Of a stretch of DNA of 64,000 nucleotides, positions 11,711 to 26,252 are shown piece by piece. The notes below the pieces were generated by a model. The model worked only from the letters and a program-made list of their open reading frames with translations. It ran no database searches and was not told the DNA's origin. Location of the stretch: NCBI GenBank assembly GCA_963576785.1, contig OY756151.1:1798001-1862000 (forward strand), given 5' to 3'. Source of the stretch: Chlorophyllum brunneum (Eukaryota; Basidiomycota; Agaricomycetes; Agaricales; Agaricaceae). The first letter of the stretch is position 1, and the number at the start of each line of letters is the position of its first letter. The position numbers and the translations under genes are program-made.

Positions 11711-13764
11711 ATGACCTCAAGACACTTCTACCCCTCTGCAGATGGCTTGGTACTGAAGTCTTTGAGAGGAGCAGTCCTGTTAAATCCAAGTCTGAGACTG
11801 TAAGACTAATTCGATTTGATCTTCACTTGAAGCTCAAAGAGTTTACCCAGGCATCCAGCATCTCGGAGTGTTTATACTACAGAACGTACGGCACATGTCC
11901 GAGTTTCTGTAATCTCTGGCGGGGGAGCAGGCCACGAGCCTGCCCATGCAGGCTATACTGGACGCGGAATGCTTAGCGCTTGCGTATCGGGAGAGATCTT
12001 CGCCAGTCCGAGTTCCAAGCAAATACTGAATACGATACGACTTGCAGCCTTCGGAGGAGGTGTTGAATTGTCCACCAAACGTGATGTGCTCGTCATTATC
12101 AACAACTACACTGGCGACCGACTTAATTTCGGTCTCGCCATCGAGAAGGCTAAAGTCCTATTTCCAGATATCAACATTACCAGTGTCGTGGTCGCAGATG
12201 ACGTATCTCTTCTTAACTCACCAACCACTGAAGCCGTTGGACCACGCGGTTTGGCTGGCAATATCCTTGTTTGTAAGCTTCTTGGAGCGTTAGCGGAGAC
12301 CGGAGCAAACCTGCACTCGATCAAATCGTATGGAGATACCGTTGTTTCCAATCTTGCTAGTGTTGGTGTCGCACTCGAGCATTGCCACGTACCAGGCAGA
12401 GAAGGAGCAATCGAGGCGATGGGGGGTGATGAATGTGAGGTCGGACTAGGGCTACATAATGAGGCTGGGGCGAGTCGCAGGAAAATGGATGAGGTCCAAA
12501 ACATCCTCCAGGAAATGATCCGGATGATATTGAATAGTAAGACAGGGTCATCCTTCGCTGAAAGAGAGGATGCCTTTGTTCTTTTCGTCAATAATTTGGG
12601 AGGTGTATCGCAGCTCGAGATGGGTGCCCTTCTGTGCGATTTAGTAGATGAACTAGGTGCGTTGAGTATGTCCTTTCCGTCGCTACATTCGGCTAATCGC
12701 GGAACAAAGATAAATCCAACATACGTCTAAGGAGGATTTATCTATCGTCATTCATGACATCTCTTAACGCCCCCGGATTTTCTGCTTCTCTCTTGAACAT
12801 ATCGGCGATCGACCGCACCTTGGCATCAGCGGAATTCACCATCAACACATATGACCTCCTCGACGCACCGACCGATGCACATTCGTGGCTGGGCGTCCGA
12901 AAGTACTGGGATGGACTTTCTGGCCCTCTAAAGACCCATGAAGATACGAAGGACTATTTCCTGCGGGACCTTTCGCGCAATGAGATCCAAGGCAAAACTC
13001 TCACTCTTCCGCCCCCAGATGTCATCGGTGGTGCCTTACGATCCGCTTGTGAAGCGGTGCTCAGGGTAGAAAAGGAGCTCACAGAATACGATACAATAGC
13101 GGGAGATGGTGATTGTGGGCATACTTTCGCAGCCGGTGCTGAAGGTGAGTATACCGTAACTGATTTTGAACACGAGTGTTGGAACAGAATATGTTAGCCG
13201 TCCTTTCAGAGATTCGGAAACGTGGAGGCACTCTGCTGACGCTTGATGGGGCATCATTTACGGAGAGAATTGCAGAGATACTCGAAGATACGATGGGCGG
13301 AACGATTGGAGCTCGTGAGTCCAGACTTGCCGAGATTTTATCAAGCTCATTCACGACATCCTCCAGTATTTGGAATTTACCTTAACGCGTACTCGCATGT
13401 CCTACGAACTTCCTCGACTGCCTCCGAAATGCATACAGCACCTCTGCAAGCTATGAAAGCACTGTGCCTCCATACGACTGCAAAACCTGGAGATCGCACG
13501 GTCATTGACGCTCTTCATCCATTTTGTGAAGTGCTTGCCGCCACTGGCAACCTCAGCGAGGCTGCCTCCGAAGCGATAGCGGGAGCCAAACGAACACGTG
13601 GTATGAAGCCCAAGCTTGGTCGAGCAGCGTATGTTGGAAAGACGGAGGAGAGTTATAATGTTCTGGATCCCGGCGCGTGGGGTGTTGCGAAGCTGTTGGA
13701 AGGGTTCGCTGAGGGACTACTCATGGAGAATCGAGTGCCAAATGACAAAGGGTCACATAATTGA
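11711..13764 (+). CDS. dihydroxyacetone (glycerone) kinase
   Basis: Exons 11711-11799, 11851-12665, 12710-13144, 13198-13314, 13367-13764; 1854 nt, 617 residues, all phases consistent. Starts MTSRHFYPSADGLVLKSLRG. ATP-dependent phosphorylation of dihydroxyacetone to its phosphate, linking glycerol/methanol/DHA metabolism to glycolysis; a soluble cytosolic enzyme in fungi. The DAK1 (substrate) domain shows SGGGAGHEPAHAG (His near residue 58), NNYTGDRLNFG and GLGLHNEAG, whose His (about residue 232) is the expected covalent substrate-binding residue. The DAK2 (ATP) domain shows AGDGDCGHT with its Mg/ATP Asp residues, GGTIGALFG and KPGDRTVIDAL. Length is normal for single-chain eukaryotic enzymes. 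A further frame starting at 11969 is internal to exon 2. It is unrelated to its terpene-synthase neighbours. No frameshift or stop was found. Confidence 0.93.
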
Positions 13765-14949
13765 TGCCTGTTTCGACGCCACTCGCCGAGAGCTACTCGC
13801 ACTATAGTATGTATCCTGTATATTTGCTTGCCTGCGGGTCTACTGGCCCCATGGTCTCTCAAGAATTTAGTCTCCCGCCAGATCATGCCCCAAAGTGCAC
13901 CCCACTGCCTCGTCATTTCATATGTTTGCATTCGACCAGTATGATTACCCATCTGGTTGATGTGTCACTCAGAGGGAGTCTTTCCTCCCTTTGGTACGTT
14001 GTCGCAGACCTAGGAGATATCTCGTTTTCGATCCCGCGACGATGGAACCCGATGGTGTACGAATGAAGACCTGTGGTTGATACCGTATCAGGATGAGGCT
14101 GAAGTTGCCGGGGATCCGATGACGAGCCTGGCAATCTGTTATTGGCAAGCATGGCTTTACCAAGTCAGGTCTTCCTCGAAGTTTGGCAAGCCTAGATTGA
14201 TTGGTTTACATTCAGTATGGCATTGTCCTCATCACTGCACCAGCGTTTCAACCTTCCTTTGGGGGTGAATAGCGTCATTCACACAACCATTTATAGTTGC
14301 TAGGATTCTAGATTACCACAGATTCGAAAGCACACGCCAAATTCAACAAATAGATACGTCGTCACTGACAATAAATATTCATGATGTACCAATCCTGCTC
14401 CGCATCAGTCACTTGCTCATCGTCAAATCCTCCCGTGGTGTCCAAGTTCGACTAACTCAGATCCACGGACCGTGGTCGCGTTCCGTCGTATTCCATCTGA
14501 ATGTGTAGCCCCTGATTGATCCCTCGGGTGCTGCGACAGGACCTCGGTCATCAATGCATCCTTCGATCTCGATTCCCCAGCCTCAGTCTACTGGAAACAC
14601 ACATAGTAGCTCATACCCATCGTCAGTGATGTACGTACAATACTGTCTGGTTGACATGAACTGAAGCCAAGTGCCTGAGCACTGAGTATTCACTGGACCA
14701 CTACCAGGAGGATACGAGAAGCTTGACGAGGTTACGCTTCAACAATGAATAATGATCTCTCAGAGAGATGGGCTTCATGTCCTGTGTCCCCGCTTGAGTT
14801 TAACTAGTCATACATGCGATACAGTCTGGTATACAAGTTTACCTCCTTATGCAAACGATTCCCACTGACATGACGGCAAAGACAACGTTCGATCCTGACT
14901 CGCTGTCGAGAGTTCGCGCCTGGGCTTGGCAGAATATCCGAATTCAAAT
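13765..14949. other. intergenic, no supported gene
   Basis: Only short overlapping frames (up to 101 codons) without motifs; it separates the kinase from the 3' end of the convergent 7-TM pseudogene. Confidence 0.5.
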
Positions 14950-16147
14950 TCAAACCGGTGCATTACTGGTGATAGCCGGATAAGAACTTGATGTTGGAAT
15001 TTCTCGTGCCATCGCCGTTTCTGTCAAACTATTTCGTGACAGAGGCTGCCGAACGAATATGATGGGGGTCCTTGTAGGGAGGAGATACGTTTGATCATTG
15101 GTTTCGAGTGTTTTCAGGTTGCGGAAGACCCGACATCCCATAGATGGGGTTAATGCCATTGTTGCAAGTGTGGATAGCGAGCGGTAGGTGATTGGGACGG
15201 AAGCAGTGGCCACCCCAGATACAATTGTGATTACAAAGACGATTCTAGATGGGCGAGTCGAGTTGGATTAGCACTCACTCTCATCACCGGAGAAAATGTG
15301 GACTGACAGATAATATTGTTGGCCACTGTATAGCAGTGCACGCGAGATTCGAGGCAATGCTCCCCTGAAAAGGTACCTCCAGCCCATCCTTTCATCAGTC
15401 GCACTGTGACTCGTAACGATCCCATACGAAATCACAAAAAACACGAGAGTATCAAAAGCCGCAGGGAGGAAATTAATTATGGACACATAGCCTTTGGCAC
15501 TGGTAAAGGTGCAATAATGCGTTCCTCGGATGTGTTCAATATGAACTGCACGGAAGATTGGGATAACAGACATTGTTACCCCAATCCACAAAAGTGTGAA
15601 GATCCATCGAACCACACGATCTTCTGCCTAGACAGCATGGAGGCGACGGAGAAAGAGGAACGATGTGGATGATAAGGATAAAATGCATAGAGTTTGTAGC
15701 ACGATTGGAAACGGTTGGCAGTGTGTTATTGGATGAGCTATAAAACAAACAAATGATCAATGGAAATGGGTTTTGCTGCGGGGTTTGGATGTACTTTGAA
15801 TAATCATGAACAAGATTATATAGATGACGGAAAACACTCTGAGGATGATTAATGTTTGGATTGCCGAAAGACTCAAGTCTATAACTTACCTCGAAAATAT
15901 GAAACAGAAAGTAATAGTGCTAAATCCCTTCAACACAATATGAATATCGGTGGGGATGTAGGTTAAAACATCCCATATAGTGGCCTGATGGGCGCTCAGT
16001 GTGAGTACATGACTGGACCCCAGTGATTAGACATACTCCCAGTATAACCAAATAAGAATTCCTCGCAAATTCAAATCCTTTGCCTTCATCAGGGAACATA
16101 TGATTGAGGTAAACATCGGGATTAGGGGGAGGGGTTGTGCTCTCCAT
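14950..16147 (-). pseudogene. 7-TM (DUF6533/GPCR-like) membrane protein, frameshifted and with an internal stop
   Basis: Exons 16147-15890, 15838-15795, 15737-15308 and 15244-14950 match the four-exon structure and splice phases of the copy at 39351-40594. Start MESTTPPPNPDVYLNHM. Recognisable segments are FARNSYLVILGV, then (one frame away) IWDVLTYIPTDIHIVLKGF, FSVIYIILFMII, WIFTLLWIGVTMSVIPIF, YCTFTSAKGYVSIINFLPAA and GCRVFRNLKTLE. Two breaks are visible: a 1-nt difference between the first segment and IWDV (around 15960-16000), and a TAG at 15630-15628 where the other copy has Tyr (HAV-stop-AE versus HAVYAE). Role unknown; family members are predicted seven-helix membrane proteins, some annotated as receptor-like. 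Confidence 0.72.
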
Positions 16148-17131
16148 ACAGGTGAAAGAATGAATCCGCTAATTCTATCATCGTGCATTCTCTTCCCTTT
16201 TAGCTGGAAAAACTTCAGCCTCATGTATGGATTTACGGCAGTAGATGAATTAATGCAAAGGTAGTGAGATCAGACGGAGGAATGATGTGTTGGCGATGAT
16301 CATGGTCTTGGCAGGGTAGTTAGATCTGAACGCCGACATGATATACGCCGGTCTGTGTCAATTAGTGCTGGGTTGAAAACTCCGATGTCAAAAACATCAG
16401 GGGTTTTCACATGTTTTTAACATGTATTTAACATTTTTAACATGGAATCATCCAAAAACATCGTGTGATTAAAATTTCGAAGGCGCCCGTCATAAATCTG
16501 AGGGAGCTGGATGGCAGTTTCAGAAAATCCCGATGATGGAAGCATTATTGGGTGCAATACATGATGAAACGTGGGTGAGATGATCAAAACTGATAGCACA
16601 CTACTTGCTGCTCTCAACAAGCACCTTGGAGGTACCCAGAGCACGCCCATCATTGGCTAAGTCAGTAGTGCTTCATCATTCGATTTGTCGGGGTTATCTG
16701 GGAACCCAACGGATTGGGATATGGATATGCACATTTAAACTATTCATTTTCGATGCCGTCAATGTGCAGGAAAGGAAACACACAGTTCTAACAATTCATT
16801 TTCTGATAACCCTAACACTCGATGTCAGTGAAACCCCCCTCCAAGAATTCACCAGACCGGTATTGCCAGGGAACGAGAAGCGTGGTGGGATTGTGGTTCG
16901 GCAGTGATCCCACGGAGAGGCAAACACCATGCCATGCATATGGGTTAAACTGATCACGTATGTGTTACTGCATGGTAGGGACAGTTGTCCTTTCCACAAC
17001 CTATCTGCCAGCGCTTCTCACGAGGATAACCTCAAGCTCTGTCGATTTTCATCAGATTATATAAAAAATTCTCACAACCACAAAGCTCTTGCCTCATCAA
17101 AGCTTCAGGGCTTCGAAACTTCACCATCGTC
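16148..17131. other. intergenic, protease promoter side
   Basis: Contains an imperfect run of ACATGT/AACAT words at 16395-16445 and no supported gene. The sequence just before 17132 has CT-rich and TATA-like (ATATAAAA near 17058) elements suiting a promoter for the subtilisin gene. Confidence 0.4.
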
Positions 17132-18713
<1,582 letters not shown>

Positions 18714-19616
18714 GATTCACGCTGCTGATTGTAGTGCTCGAATAGACCCTTTTGGTCTGACTCCCAGTAGTTTGGGGACTTGAGCTGTGGCGCGAAATAC
18801 TCAATCGGTGTGCTTACATCTAGACGGTCGCGATCATTAGAACGATTTGGATTGTCGAGGAGGATCCCGTGGAAATGATGGGAGGAAATGTGGAGGCGGG
18901 AGAGAATTGTGACTAAATAGGAGAGATAACACGTCAACGCACTTACACGAAAATAATTTTTGCTTTTTTAAGTGAACGTACAAAAGCCATAGGTACCGAG
19001 AAGCTCCCTAAACCGAAGAGGGAAACAGAAAACAGAGGAAATGAAGGTAACATGATAGAAAAATAGACAGAGTGGGAATAGAGGGAGGGATACGATAATT
19101 GATGAAGCAGCACGAATGGCGAGGTACTGAGTCTAGGGTTTTGCTGTCCCCGGGTGCCAATAGTACGTGTCATTTTGTCGGGTCCATAGCTTGGTAATAA
19201 TCAACGGATTGTGGGGGCGGGGACCAAACAGTGCCAGGCAGAGGACTAGTGGGAGGAGGAGGGGTGGATTAAACCAACGTCCAATCCGCACACAGAGCTT
19301 TCTCACAGCACAGTCAGCTTAATATGTGATGACCCCTTGCTGGCGATTCAGCATTTGACTGGATGCGGCTGGAAATACTGAAGACAACGGCCTGTTGCCC
19401 AATTTCGAAACCTGCGACGGGTGTGATCTCGGTTCCGCGGCAATTATGCTATGTTATTTACTGTGTTGTAGAGTGAGCAAATAGAGAAAGATCACGACCC
19501 TGGTTGACATTGATTGGCATGGGTATACGGAATGGAAAGAATTCGGCACCGTGGCCTGTCATAGTCTATGTGAAACCAGGACCAATGGTCCACATGGTAC
19601 AGTGAAACTCATACGT
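18714..19616. other. intergenic between convergent genes
   Basis: Lies between the protease stop and the TS2 stop. Short frames only, no motif recognised. Confidence 0.5.
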
Positions 19617-20634
19617 CTATATATTCAACTGATCTAATTTGTAACGACCAGTGCTGAAAATATGGAATGCAACATACGCCACTGCAAAGGATTCGTAGCA
19701 ATTCAAAGCCTTGGTATTAGACTTCAGTAACTTTTTGCCTCGCAGATATTGAGCAGCAGTTTCATCAGCGAGTTTGTTGAGCGCTTCCAGCTTAGAAATG
19801 CCATGCGAACTCGCACTCATGGACACGAAATTGAGTGTCTCTCCGGCGAGCTCTTCCTTGTAGAAAGAAAGCACGTCACTAAGAAAAAGTGCGATCAGAT
19901 TTTGTCTACAATACTTCATCTGGACTCGTCCACTTACTTTCCGGACTCAATCCAGTGCATTAAGTCAGGGACCACCTGAATCCAGGTCTTGATGTCCAGT
20001 TCGGGTGGAAAAACCATGACCGTATAGGCTAAGGTAATACCGCTCATGCGTCTCATGAAGTGCGGAAATTCTGGGGACATCCCCGTCAGAACCTGTCATG
20101 AAATTAGGGTCAAGGATCTAAACCTCGTGAAATGTCACTCACTTGCATACCTTCAATAACATGGTCAACCACCGTCGAGGTAAAATAATCGAGTATCGAC
20201 GTCAAGATCATATTTGACGCAACCGGGCCCCAGTGGTCAGGTATTTCACGAAGCATCGTTGCCACCTGATCGAGAATTGGGTATCGCTGAGGCTGTTGAC
20301 GCAGGAAGCGGTCGACGAAGTTCTCCAGACCATCAGCGAAGGTTTGGTAGTTGTCATCGATGTGACCAATTATGGCGGTGAGCACACCAATAAATACCCG
20401 AGTAGGCTCGTTCTTCAGGTATCGATAGGTGATGTGCCCCATAGCGATGCCTTTGTCGAGATTGACGTCACTAACGTCGCATCCCCGCCTTTTTGCGTCG
20501 TCGTAACATGCAGAGAGGTACTGCTGATCCACCTGGGTGTCGGGGGGAACTCCCAGGTTGCACTTGAGCAAGAACTCGAGCAAGATGTCCTTGATCTGAG
20601 CAATAGTTGAGTCGGATAACTTGATTGCTGGCAT
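19617..20634 (-). CDS. TRI5-type sesquiterpene synthase (TS2), most divergent copy
   Basis: Exons 20634-20143, 20092-19938, 19878-19617; 909 nt, 302 residues. Starts MPAIKLSDSTIAQIKDILLE. Class I terpene cyclase of the trichodiene-synthase family acting on farnesyl diphosphate (family knowledge). Asp-rich motif HIDDNYQ near residues 92-97 (the position that is Glu in the other four copies is Gln); NSE motif NDVLSFYKEE near 216-225 across the last junction; STGRYKLDQL at the C-terminus. Introns fall at the same two places as in the other four genes, but the mini first exon they share is absent: the ATG is directly in the large exon. It is clearly the outgroup of the five. A TATA box lies about 57-63 bp upstream. 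Product unknown. Confidence 0.9.
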
Positions 20635-20690
20635 TGCACCGAGAGCGAGAGGAGGAAAAGTTAATGAGGTTGTGACGATTCTCTAGCAGC

Positions 20691-20697
20691 TTTTATA
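20691..20697 (-). promoter_or_regulatory. TATA box of TS2
   Basis: TATAAAA on the minus strand about 57-63 bp upstream of the TS2 ATG. Confidence 0.5.
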
Positions 20698-23012
20698 AGG
20701 TGGATGCACTAGGCCTAGCATATTGATGGGACAGCAAAATGGGCTTTTCAGGTTAAGTTACGCCTGTTTAATTTTTGGGGCCCACGCGGGTGCGTTTCTA
20801 AGCCGTGCAAGCACTCTGGCATTTGGTCTTGAAACAACCACGGATGTCCAGCCAAGTAAATCTAGCCACTCCGCCGTGATACCATTCACGGTATCACACC
20901 CAGATTACGTCCTCTAACTAGTGCTGCATGGATATTATTATTGCGGTAGCTGAGAACGATATTCCATCATGTCAAGCACAAGCTGATCTTCCCAGCGCCT
21001 CGTACGAACCAATTCCTCTTGGCAGCAGCGTAGAGATCGGCTGCCATAAACATGATCATGCGACTCGGAGTTTTGTAATCATCTTTTGAATCTCTACAAG
21101 ACGTGTAGGTGATGGATCTGCAAAAATATCCATAGAGAAATCGCACTGCCTTTGTTCTGTTACCAGATTCAGTCTTATTCCTCGTGGAAGTCACTGTATA
21201 ATGCAGCACTCTGCCATAGGCTAACAATAATGGACAACATTGCTCATCTTCGGTGTACGGGGATCTTGAGAGAAATACACAAGAATCCAGCCGCTTTGCT
21301 CGTGTGCGCTTTTTACTGAAAAAAGACGATGGCCGGGACACAAATTTAGGTTTGGAAACCGCAATCACATCCGTCCATTAAGCCTCAAGTTCAGGGGTTG
21401 GTACGAGGGGTAAGAGGTACTTGGTACTTGGTTTATCTGGTCGGTGAGGTGGCCCGGGCCCGTTCAAGGACGTTTGTAGAAAGCTATTCGGATAGTTCTT
21501 GAATGCAAAATTGTGCAGTGCAGGTAAGCTGGCTAATACTAGTACTCTCCGACAACAGCTCCGATCCTATCCAACCACCTGTCATTGTACCTCCAAACTG
21601 CACCCCCTACTCGTTGGGTGTTGCTGAGAGGATCCTCATGGTATCGCATCCTGTACTACTAGTTGATCCGAACTCGAAGGATCGGGATCAGTGAATTGTA
21701 GCAACGGAACCAATGTTGGTCAGATCTACGGGGTAGAGGGACCGATGTACCTAGCACGAGCTCAAGATTTTCATACAAGCGAAGCGCAGAAAATAGGAGG
21801 CCCATTTAGTTCCGACTGTCGCTGCCGTGCTTTTCTCTTCTCTCAGAGATCGGCAGCCGTTGGTCGGCTGTAGGCCCAGCCAGGAACACAACACCCAAGA
21901 GCCTTGCAAACCACAGTCGAAGATCAGAAATCAAAAATTTAGACGTGGATTTGCCACCTGCTGCCGATTTTTCTGTTTCAATCAACCAATGGGAGAGATA
22001 GTTCGCTTCTACAGTTCCTGCCGGTCAAAAATCGTTCCCTCATCTCTCTCCCTAAATTTTCCCCGGGTTGCAGGGAGGCCAACGTCCCCGTCAAATACTT
22101 TGGTTACACAGGGATCCCCAGAGCCAGAATAATCGTGAGACGGCCGTGGCCGTCCCACTGTTGTCCTGGCCTATGAGACAGATGGGTTACACAAACACTG
22201 GATTCCTTCGCTTTCTGGCTTGTAATCAGTGCGTTTTGTTGGGGTTCATATTCATCGATTTATGCCACGATGAAATCTCGGGGAACTAAGAATACAAAGC
22301 GCAGAGCAAGCCATAGCATTTTCTGTAAATTCCAGTCCTAAAATCTCAAACGCGTCGAGGATTGTATGTTTCTCCAGTCAGCAGGTTGGGGCCCGGACAT
22401 ACGTTTATCCGAGGGATCAGTAACCATTCTCGGTCTCGGTCCCGTTGCTTCAAAAAAAAACCCTATTTCCCACCCAACCCGTCTTTGACAGTTCCAAGGC
22501 GGCCCGGCAAACATAGGATAGCCCAGTTCTCGAATAGGAACTAGAATCGGGATGGATTTTGAAGCACGAGTCTCATCATAACCTATATCTGCTTTGTTCT
22601 CAGCAATCGATGATTCAACCGGATACCAAAAGCAATACCGGATGATGAACGCCGAGCCTCTTGAACTTATTTCCGTGGTCGCTACTCTAAGATTGACCTT
22701 GCCTAGTGGGATCCGCTATGACGTCCGGTTCGCTCGGGACGGGGCGAGACGCCATCTCGACACGGCAAAGAAACCTCCCAGCACCATATGTTCACTTTGC
22801 TCAATGACAGACGACTCATAGGCACAGCCGCAAACCACCGAGGGACACAGGCGGGAGACCTAGAATTCTGACTCGTACATGTACTTTACGCGGATCTCGC
22901 AATCAGCATTTGAAACCGATTTTAACACCGATCAACCTAAAAGCTATTAGGTTCTTGAGTACGCTTATATGTCCAAAAAAGCTGTTGACTCTGAACAGTT
23001 GTCGCCTTGTAT
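20698..23012. other. gene-poor stretch, 2.3 kb
   Basis: The longest frame (minus 20967-21368, 133 codons) is basic and lacks a recognisable domain or splice partner. Nothing else is above background on either strand. Confidence 0.45.
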
Positions 23013-25497
23013 TCACTGGTGAAGCCTAAATACAAGGACTGCGCAGAGGTAAAACGTCAACATCATCGTGTGGTTGCCGAAGTGGGTTCTCAACTCACTT
23101 TGGAAGGAATGCCTCTTCAGGTGATAGACTCCAGTAAACTTTTCCTTCTTCTCAACTGTCTTAATATTCTCATTGTCGAACCAATTGGTCGCCTTCAAAT
23201 TTTCATGCCACACTTCGTACACATCGAATGAATCCTGCACTTGCACATTCCGCCCAAACACAATGGGTACATCGTATTCCTCCATTTCGTGCTTGTTGAC
23301 GATTGCGATACGAATTTCGTTAGTTCCGGAGGGTGTGGCTGCCAGGACAGCGCTGACGTCGACGAACTTGGTGAGTTTCTTGGAGTCAGGTGTGTGGGGG
23401 GTCAGGTCGTGCACGAACTGGGGAACGGTTGGGCCGGTGTAGATGGAGTTGGGAGGAGTGGTGACGTAGACGTCTAAGGAAGTTCCGCGCATCAAGTTTG
23501 AGAAGAGATGCAGAGGGTAGTACGTGGTCTTCGAAGTGGCAATGTGAGAACCATAATGACGGCATTCAGCGTACATACTTGTCGATAAAGACCTTTTGGT
23601 GCTGTGATAATCTAGATAGCACTAGTCAATGTCGGTTCGTAATGGGATGTAGTGAGTAGTTCTCACAGGCGATATGACGTTCACGGATCTGAAGTGCGAG
23701 TTAAATTTGTCATGGGGTATTCAAGTGAAACGACGATTTACTGGGCAATACATGCAATCTTGACGACATCCGCCTTCCGCACGAAAACATTCAACCATGA
23801 TGCGACAGCTGTTGGATGTCAGTTAACTTGAAGCCTGATCTTCAACGCAAATGGAAGGTGGAAAGACATACCAAGGGCGTCTGACAGATCGTAAAGTTCT
23901 TCGGCTCCCTTTTCTCCGGGGGCTAATAGTTAAAGCAAGAAAATCAAGGCCTGTTTTCTCCCAAAACATTAGGCGCTAACCTCGCTTCGGGTCCCTGAAG
24001 CGGCATGACGTTAGTGGTGTTGAGCCCGAAAGCTTAGTGTGTGGGAGATTTACCAAACGTTCCACTCGTCAAAACAGCTACGGAATGGTCAAGGACATCT
24101 CATGTGTATCCCGGCATCGGCACGTACATTGTCAGAGGTTTACTTAAGCCATTTTGTATCTTAGCGAGATCTATGAGCGAACGTGTGATCTCAATTGCCT
24201 TCTCTGCCGCTCTGGCTGTAAATTAACCACGTGATAAGTTTTTCAGCGGCGGAGTGAGTGGGAGCGGTACTTACGTCCCATGACATTCACAGCATGTTTG
24301 CCTTGGCTTAGCGTATAGACTAAAATGGTGACGTTCACAACGAAGCCTGATGAATGATTCGTACGACGTACTGTGAATCGAGTGGTAGTCAACGAGAGGA
24401 GCGAGCTTGCGCAGTACCACATCGTCCCAGTCTGCGTATCCAGTTTCTACCAACACAGGACTTATTTCGAAGTTACTTGAAGAAGTGCGAACCACGTACC
24501 TCCACACGATATGAGTTGAATCGTAGGGTCGAGAAGTCGGAGTGCCTTGGCCCATTGGTATGCTTTCTTCGCGTAGTCTTGAGACTCCATTTGACCAACT
24601 AGAGTAAAGGATGAGTTAGGGACGGAGAAAAGTGTCACTGCACTTACCTTGCCAGGGTCCCCAAACCTCGTTTCCTGGACGCCGTGAGGAAGTGAAGCCT
24701 CGAACATTTGAGATTAAACTAACCCAGCGCCCAGTACTGTGTAGCGTTAAACAAAGAGTAAACAATGCAGGATACGGAAACTTGCCTTCACGTTGTAAGG
24801 TTGCTCATGACCATTTTTCCGCCGAAGATTTGCGTAGTAGGTATTGGACGAGCTGTGTGGCTACTTTGGAACAAAAAGTAGCGGGCTAGAAAATTCTCCA
24901 TACCTATTACAATATTCGACCCATGCTAAGGCATCCTCGAGTATCCCGGTTCCCATATTCAAGCAGATAAAGGGCTCGGTTCCGACGGTGCGACACCATT
25001 CAATGAACTCGTCTGGTGGTATGATTGGGTGATGTTGTGTCATGACAAGGAGATGACATTACCTGTGCCGAACTGGTTGCTCTCTTCGGTCAACCAGGCG
25101 AGTTCGGGCCTTCGAGGTCGCAGCTCCTTCGGACCAATGCCATCTTCAGTCATGTAAGTATAATCTCGTTTAGAGCTGAGTAGAACAACCTTGCCATCTG
25201 TACGTGCTTACGAAGTTCCTGTTATTATCAAGATATCATCAGAGCAGTCCAAGACCAGAGGTGACGCATAGCATACCCGCCAGGATAGCGCACAAGGGGC
25301 ACCTTCAACTCCCTCATGACATCTAGAACATCAAGACGAAATCCGGTCTTTGGATCTGAGAGGCCATACTTGTTGTCTGGGTCGTAGAGTCCACCGTAGA
25401 TACATCTTCCCATGTGCTCCGTAAAGCCAGAGAAAATACGAGGGTCAACCTCGTCGATGATGCGCGCGGGATCGATGTGGATAGAGGGCGACGACAT
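23013..25497 (-). CDS. alpha-L-arabinofuranosidase, glycoside hydrolase family 51
   Basis: ATG at 25497 ([20 protein letters not shown]; an upstream GTG is in frame but is not a start), stop at 23013-23015. About 18 introns (19 exons) are needed; all segments join in phase. Releases terminal L-arabinofuranose from arabinan/arabinoxylan oligomers. GH51 landmarks in order: [49 protein letters not shown] (acid/base Glu), [26 protein letters not shown] (nucleophile Glu), [44 protein letters not shown], then a beta-sandwich tail ending ILVFRLHQ. No signal peptide, as in intracellular-type GH51. One intron begins GCAAGT instead of GT. Divergently paired with a sugar transporter, suggesting use on imported or cytosolic arabino-oligosaccharides. 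No break seen. Confidence 0.9.
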
Positions 25498-26252
25498 TGT
25501 CGCCAATGGCACTCACTATTTAGGAGGAGCTCCTATAGATATACGAAGATTGATGATGGAATAGACAAAATGCGGACCGCGGCTAAAAATATACGGACCG
25601 TGGCAGAATAAACTGCATCTGGTGACCAGAATTCGGTATTCAATCGTCAGGAATGCTATGATTCTGATGCGGAAAAGAGGACTGAACGATTTCAACAGTG
25701 CACTTGATACCCGATTCGAGTTGTAATGAGAGAATATCCGAGAGAGACTTGCTGGTGAGAAGAGCAGTTGAACAAGTCCGTGATGAATGAGGGCATGATG
25801 TTTGCTAAATGGGCCCATAACAAATAGTGCCGTTCGCACCCACCCTGAAGTTGACGTTGACCTTTGGTCAACATCTCCAGTGACGTTCAGTTCTCCAAAT
25901 ATATGGTCTCCCTCGATAAAGATGCCCTGCTGAAGATTGCATTTTTCGCGTATAATTATCGTTCTCCAGACATATTTGTCTCCTGGATGTCCGTGGCAGC
26001 ATCTTCCCATCCCGATCCAGGTTTTCTTGTAGTTCCCGATGCCCTACCCGTTGGTCATATGCCTCGTCTAACGTGTTGAAGTGTTGCTACTCGACCTCTC
26101 TATCGTCGCTAACCCCCTCCGAGAATACCCCGTGACCAGACATGCACTTGCCGGGCCGTCCCTCTTACGGGGTTAGGGAAGCGTTATTCCAGGAAATAAA
26201 TACCCATTATCCATTCTCAAGATTCGTATTGGCCTCTATCATTTAGACGAAC
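25498..26252. promoter_or_regulatory. shared divergent promoter region of GH51 and sugar transporter genes
   Basis: 755 bp separate the two head-to-head start codons and no other gene lies between them. Co-regulation is inferred from the arrangement only; no specific activator site could be assigned, although CCCC-type (Cre1-like) words occur around 26110-26140. Confidence 0.45.
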